Of a stretch of DNA of 10,957 nt, positions 7,868-10,957 are shown piece by piece. The stretch is from an uncultured Lacibacter sp. (GTDB taxonomy: Bacteria > Bacteroidota > Bacteroidia > Chitinophagales > Chitinophagaceae). Location: contig NZ_CAMLGT010000122.1 of the NCBI RefSeq assembly GCF_946479605.1, forward strand, positions 1 through 10,957, in the 5' to 3' direction. The position numbers and the translations under genes were made by a program. Below the pieces are notes generated by a model that had not been told where the DNA came from, did no database searches, and worked only from the letters and a program-made list of their open reading frames with translations. The number at the start of each line of letters is the position of its first letter. Position 1 is the stretch's first letter.

Positions 7868-9736
7868 TTGATTTTGTATATCCTCGGCATTTCGGCCTTT
7901 TATCATGACTCTGCTGCTGCTATCCTGAAAGATGGCGAGATCATTGCCGCTGCACAGGAAGAGCGGTTCAGCCGAAAGAAACATGATGCCGGGTTTCCTT
8001 CAAAAGCGGTTACCTATTGTTTAAAAGAAGCGGGTGTAACGATCGATCAACTGGAAGCTGTTGTATTTTATGATAAACCATTGCTGAAGTTTGAGCGCCT
8101 GCTGGAAACCTATTATGCTTTCGCACCAAAAGGATTCACTTCTTTTTTAATGGCAATGCCTGTTTGGTTGAATGAAAAACTATTCCTGAAAAAGAAGATT
8201 CGTGATGAGCTGAAGAACATTCAACTCTACGATAAAAAGAAACTGAAACTTTTATTTCCCGAGCATCATCTCAGTCATGCAGCATCAGCATTTTATCCAT
8301 CGCCTTTTGATGAAGCAGCGATATTGACCATTGACGGCGTTGGCGAATGGGCCACCACAACCATTTGCAAAGGCAACGGAAAAAACATCGAGATACTCAA
8401 ACAACTCAACTTTCCTCACTCTGTTGGCCTATTGTATTCTGCATTTACTTACTATTTAGGTTTTAAAGTAAACAGTGGTGAATATAAGCTGATGGGGCTT
8501 GCACCGTACGGCAATCCATCCTCTGAGCAAACCAAACAGTTTGTTTCCATCATTAAAGAAAAGCTGGTAAAGATCTATGATGATGGTTCCATTTATCTGG
8601 ATCAACAGTATTTCAATTATGCTGTTGGATTACGAATGGTGAAAGATAAAAAATTCGAAACTCTGTTTGGTTTAAAACGTAGAAGCGAAGAAGAAGAATT
8701 GCAACAAGAACATTGTAATCTTGCTTTGGCCATTCAACAGGTAACAGAAGAAATTGTATTGAAGCTTGCTGCACATGCCAAAGCAATTACAGGTTCAAAA
8801 AACATCTGTTTATCAGGTGGTGTGGCATTGAATTGTGTGGCAAACGGTAAACTGCAAAACAGCCATTTGTTTGAGCAAATCTTTATTCAACCCGCCAGTG
8901 GTGATGCAGGTGGTGCTGTTGGTGCAGCATTAGCAGCGCATCACATTTATTTTGAAAAAGAACGAAGTGTTTCATCTGCAATGGATGCAATGAAAGGTTC
9001 TTATCTCGGCCCTTCTTTTACTACAGATGAAATAGAATCAACCATTCAACAATACAAAGCGGTTGCAACTTCATTCGATAATAAAGATGAATTAAATAAA
9101 ACAGTTGCAACACACATCAGCAACGGCAACGTAATTGGCTGGTTCCAGGGAAGGATGGAGTTTGGTCCACGTGCATTGGGCAACAGAAGTATTATTGCCG
9201 ATCCACGTAACCCGGATATGCAGAAGAAGCTGAATCTAAAGATCAAGTACAGAGAAGGGTTTCGTCCGTTTGCACCTGCTGTACTTGCAGAAGATGCACA
9301 GGATTATTTTGAATTAACAACTCCATCTCCTTACATGTTGTTGGTTCAACCGGTGAAGAAAAATTTGCAGCATCCTGTACCGGCAAATTATCATCAACTC
9401 GGCTTAACCGATAAATTATATTTCCAGCGCAGCAGTTTACCTGCAATAACACATATCGATTATTCAGCACGTGTGCAAACGGTACACAAAGAAACCAATC
9501 CTGCTTTTCATGCACTCATCAGTTCGTTTAAACAACAGACAGGTTGTGCAGTGTTGATCAACACGAGCTTTAATGTGCGTGGCGAACCGGTTGTGTGTAC
9601 ACCACAGGAAGCGTATCAATGTTTCATGCGTACCGAAATGGATTATCTTGTTATCGAAAACTATCTTTTCAGCAAAACCGATCAGCCTGCGTGGAAAGAA
9701 AAAGATGATTGGAAGAAAACACTGAAGGCTGATTAA
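7868..9736 (+). CDS. NodU/CmcH/TobZ-type O-carbamoyltransferase
   Basis: The family transfers the carbamoyl group of carbamoyl phosphate, through a carbamoyl-adenylate made with ATP, to a hydroxyl of a sugar or metabolite (tobramycin, cephalosporin, Nod factor, saxitoxin). This 622-residue protein is full length: a Kae1-like N-terminal domain and a YrdC-like C-terminal domain. It has HDSAAA (H13), the metal-site motif EHHLSH (H133, H134, H137), D156 in LTIDGVGEW, LSGGVALN (315-322), SGDAGG (D346), FGPRALGNRS (432-441) and the C-terminal INTSFNVRGEPVV. No ATG fits: a TAA at 7865 precedes TTG 7868, and TTG 7874 is the alternative, giving the family-typical MYILGISAFYHDS. It heads a run with the DUF5989 and SxtJ-like genes. 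It consumes the product of CarAB, whose large-subunit gene is split around it. The acceptor is unknown. Confidence 0.93.
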   Translation: MILYILGISAFYHDSAAAILKDGEIIAAAQEERFSRKKHDAGFPSKAVTYCLKEAGVTIDQLEAVVFYDKPLLKFERLLETYYAFAPKGFTSFLMAMPVWLNEKLFLKKKIRDELKNIQLYDKKKLKLLFPEHHLSHAASAFYPSPFDEAAILTIDGVGEWATTTICKGNGKNIEILKQLNFPHSVGLLYSAFTYYLGFKVNSGEYKLMGLAPYGNPSSEQTKQFVSIIKEKLVKIYDDGSIYLDQQYFNYAVGLRMVKDKKFETLFGLKRRSEEEELQQEHCNLALAIQQVTEEIVLKLAAHAKAITGSKNICLSGGVALNCVANGKLQNSHLFEQIFIQPASGDAGGAVGAALAAHHIYFEKERSVSSAMDAMKGSYLGPSFTTDEIESTIQQYKAVATSFDNKDELNKTVATHISNGNVIGWFQGRMEFGPRALGNRSIIADPRNPDMQKKLNLKIKYREGFRPFAPAVLAEDAQDYFELTTPSPYMLLVQPVKKNLQHPVPANYHQLGLTDKLYFQRSSLPAITHIDYSARVQTVHKETNPAFHALISSFKQQTGCAVLINTSFNVRGEPVVCTPQEAYQCFMRTEMDYLVIENYLFSKTDQPAWKEKDDWKKTLKAD

Positions 9737-9741
9737 CTTTG
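9734..9741 (+). promoter_or_regulatory. Putative -7 box overlapping the carbamoyltransferase stop codon
   Basis: TAACTTTG matches TAnnTTTG exactly, and its first three bases are the TAA stop of the carbamoyltransferase. A TTGG at 9709-9712 is near the expected -33 position. The next ATG is only 7 nt after the box, so a transcript from here would be leaderless or nearly so. The genes may equally be read from upstream. Confidence 0.4.
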
Positions 9742-9748
9742 TACAACT

Positions 9749-9901
9749 ATGTTTGAATTTCTTAAAGACATGTGGGCCTTTTTAAAAGTGCGCAAGAAAT
9801 GGTGGCTGGCCCCGATTATTATTGTTATGCTCTTGCTGGGCGTATTGCTCATTTTCGGCGGTAGTTCTGCCGTTGCACCCTTTATCTACTCCTTGTTTTA
9901 A
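9749..9901 (+). CDS. DUF5989 family small membrane protein (SxtK-like position)
   Basis: This small gene encodes 50 residues: an amphipathic start (MFEFLKDMWAFLKVRKKWW), one hydrophobic helix (about 20-40) and the ending SSAVAPFIYSLF. That pattern, with its xFLxxxWxFLxxRKKxWL start and GSAVAPFIYTLF-like end, is what I know as DUF5989, which typically lies next to carbamoyltransferase and sxtJ-like genes. Its function is unknown. In the saxitoxin cluster the equivalent slot is held by the small protein SxtK, and equivalence is my inference. It starts 12 nt after the carbamoyltransferase stop. Its TAA overlaps the next ATG (TAATG at 9899-9903), suggesting translational coupling to the SxtJ-like gene. 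A membrane partner or tether for the carbamoyltransferase is plausible but unproven. Confidence 0.87.
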   Translation: MFEFLKDMWAFLKVRKKWWLAPIIIVMLLLGVLLIFGGSSAVAPFIYSLF

Positions 9902-10260
9902 TGAAGTGGAAGGCAAAACATACTTCACTGCTTGTTATTGCCCTCGGTTTTGCCGTATTCTTTCTTTTGTTTAAAAAAGAGTGGATGCTCATTCCTGTCG
10001 GCATCAGCACCATTGGTTTTATTATCGGGCCTGTTGGCGAATACATTCACCTGGGCTGGATGCTTTTGGCCAAAGTGCTGGGTTATATCAATAGCCGCAT
10101 CCTGTTAAGTATTATTTTTTTCGTGATTCTTACGCCCATTGCACTCCTCATGCGGCTGCTGGGTAAAACCCAGTTTGTAAAAAAAGCCGGTGCTCAACAA
10201 TCGCTGTTCAACAGCCGTAATCACCTGTACAGCAAGCAAGACCTGGAGCAACCCTTCTGA
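9901..10260 (+). CDS. SxtJ family small membrane protein
   Basis: This 119-residue protein has three predicted membrane helices (about 8-24, 28-46 and 64-86) and a polar, basic C-terminal tail ending SKQDLEQPF. The core pattern, LIPVGxxxxxIGFIxGPVGEYIHLGWMxLAKxLGYINSRILLSIIFF, is characteristic of the SxtJ group, whose members usually lie beside O-carbamoyltransferases, as in the saxitoxin cluster. The biochemical function is unknown. Its ATG overlaps the stop of the DUF5989 gene by one base, so the two are likely made in fixed ratio. No terminator hairpin is evident between its stop and carB-C, so read-through into carB-C is possible. The tail differs from the rest in being hydrophilic and may face the cytoplasm. 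Confidence 0.88.
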   Translation: MKWKAKHTSLLVIALGFAVFFLLFKKEWMLIPVGISTIGFIIGPVGEYIHLGWMLLAKVLGYINSRILLSIIFFVILTPIALLMRLLGKTQFVKKAGAQQSLFNSRNHLYSKQDLEQPF

Positions 10261-10278
10261 CAACTCATAACTGTTAGT

Positions 10279-10295
10279 AAAATCGGCCAAAATTT
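10279..10295 (+). promoter_or_regulatory. Upstream motif shared by both carB halves, copy 2
   Basis: AAAATCGGCCAAAATTT lies 53 bp upstream of the -7 box of carB-C. It matches the copy at 3722 in 15 of 17 bases, differing only at the two central ones. The distance to the -7 box differs by 10 bp, about one helical turn, so a bound protein would face the same side of the DNA. Confidence 0.45.
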
Positions 10296-10331
10296 GGGCG
10301 AAAAAATCCCTCAAAATTTTTCCTGTAACCG

Positions 10332-10339
10332 TACATTTG
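10332..10339 (+). promoter_or_regulatory. Putative -7 box of carB-C
   Basis: TACATTTG matches TAnnTTTG exactly, in the same extended context (TACnTTTGCAnC) as the box before carB-N. Only 7 nt separate it from the ATG at 10347, which predicts a leaderless or near-leaderless transcript. This supports independent transcription of the second carB half. Confidence 0.55.
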
Positions 10340-10346
10340 CACCGCA

Positions 10347-10957
10347 ATGGCAAATACGATCCTTCACAACGAATCCATTCCATCTCAACGTAAAAAAATT
10401 ATTGTTCTCGGCAGTGGCCCCAACCGTATCGGTCAGGGTATCGAGTTCGACTACTGCTGTGTACATGGTTTGCTCGCCATCAAAGAATGTGGCTACGAGG
10501 CAATCATGGTGAACTGTAACCCCGAAACGGTTAGTACCGACTTCGATATGGCCGATAAGCTGTATTTCGAACCGGTGAACTGGGAACATCTCTGGGAAAT
10601 TATTGAGCTGGAACAACCTTACGGCGTCATCGTACAGTTGGGCGGACAAACAGCGCTCAAACTCGCAAAACGTCTGCACGAAAAAGGAATCCGCATCATC
10701 GGTTCTTCCTTCGACAGTATGGATATTGCCGAAGATCGTGGCCGTTTCAGCGATCTGTTGAAAGAACTGGAAATTCCTTATCCAAAATATGGTACTGCTT
10801 ACACTACCGACGATGCCATTGAGGTAGCGAAAGAAGTGGGTTATCCTGTACTGGTTCGTCCAAGCTATGTATTGGGTGGACAACGCATGCGTATCGTTAT
10901 CAACGAAACCGAGCTGGAAAGTGCGGTATTAAGCCTCATCAAACATTTGCCCGGCAA
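10347..10957 (+). CDS. carB: Carbamoyl-phosphate synthase large subunit, C-terminal half (split CarB), cut by the window edge
   Basis: The 203 visible codons correspond to E. coli CarB from about residue 554 on: the second ATP-grasp unit, which phosphorylates carbamate to carbamoyl phosphate. After a short lead (MANTILHNESIPSQRKK) comes IIVLGSGPNRIGQG, then IEFDYCCVHG, NCNPETVSTDFD, LYFEPVNWE, QLGGQTALKLA, AEDRGRF and VRPSYVLGG, with R171 at the place of E. coli R715. The NESxxS..KK stretch is what single-chain Bacteroidota CarBs carry in the inter-half linker (recall), so the split appears to cut that linker. The rest of the protein, including the allosteric domain if present, lies beyond the window. 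It has its own ATG and -7 box. It must pair with the N-terminal half encoded at 3789-5435 to make working CarB. No antisense or alternative frame explains these motifs. Confidence 0.95.
   Translation, partial: MANTILHNESIPSQRKKIIVLGSGPNRIGQGIEFDYCCVHGLLAIKECGYEAIMVNCNPETVSTDFDMADKLYFEPVNWEHLWEIIELEQPYGVIVQLGGQTALKLAKRLHEKGIRIIGSSFDSMDIAEDRGRFSDLLKELEIPYPKYGTAYTTDDAIEVAKEVGYPVLVRPSYVLGGQRMRIVINETELESAVLSLIKHLPG

Noticed and set aside
5436..10346. The insert as an insertion sequence or classical transposon
   Set aside because: There is no transposase or integrase gene, and I found no terminal inverted repeats at the two ends of the insert. The two dyads near carB-N are each self-contained.
10311..10883. 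A 190-codon open frame on the minus strand
   Set aside because: It is antisense to carB-C, whose plus-strand reading shows unbroken conserved CarB motifs; the antisense product has no recognisable family.
1..10957. CRISPR array, tRNA, rRNA or riboswitch
   Set aside because: No regularly spaced direct repeats, cloverleaf-like sequences or known aptamer cores were seen, and the intergenic spaces are all under 250 bp.

Overview
The window looks like a chromosome segment from a Bacteroidota bacterium, most likely Chitinophagaceae. Start codons lack clear Shine-Dalgarno sequences and instead sit just downstream of the Bacteroidota -7 box TAnnTTTG (3094, 3765, 9734, 10332). The proteins (DUF983, MsbA-like exporter, CarB, carbamoyltransferase) read as Bacteroidota versions, and the intergenic dyad repeats are of a kind common in that phylum. 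The family assignment is inference from recall, not a search.

Layout. 1-1009, minus strand: a GT2-like glycosyltransferase followed by the first 28 codons of a probable GT17 glycosyltransferase, cut by the window edge. 1232-3055, plus: a complete half-size ABC exporter. 3118-3546, plus: a DUF983 membrane protein. 3547-3788: a strong palindromic repeat, then the promoter of carB. 3789-5435, plus: the N-terminal half of carbamoyl-phosphate synthase large subunit (CarB), ending with its own stop codon and a textbook intrinsic terminator (5470-5500). 5512-5599: a second dyad repeat. 5627-6706 (+) and 6715-7854 (-): two paralogous membrane-anchored SGNH/GDSL hydrolases, tail to tail. 7868-9736 (+): a NodU/CmcH/TobZ-type carbamoyltransferase, followed by a 50-residue DUF5989 protein (9749-9901) and an SxtJ-like membrane protein (9901-10260). 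10347 to the window end: the C-terminal half of CarB as a separate gene with its own start and promoter-like box.

The central observation is that carB is split exactly at the linker between its two synthetase halves. The 4.9 kb between the halves holds a cassette whose key enzyme consumes carbamoyl phosphate, the product of CarAB. Both halves have intact active-site motifs and separate promoters. They also share an upstream motif, AAAATCGGnnAAAATTT, about 43 and 53 bp before their -7 boxes, which suggests common regulation or a copied promoter.

Working model (inference): the glycosyltransferases and ABC exporter belong to surface glycan or lipid metabolism. The carbamoyltransferase, DUF5989, SxtJ and SGNH proteins would form a membrane-associated module that carbamoylates, and possibly acylates or deacylates, a glycan or secreted metabolite, with carbamoyl phosphate supplied by the enzyme encoded on both sides of it. 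The acceptor cannot be read from the sequence.
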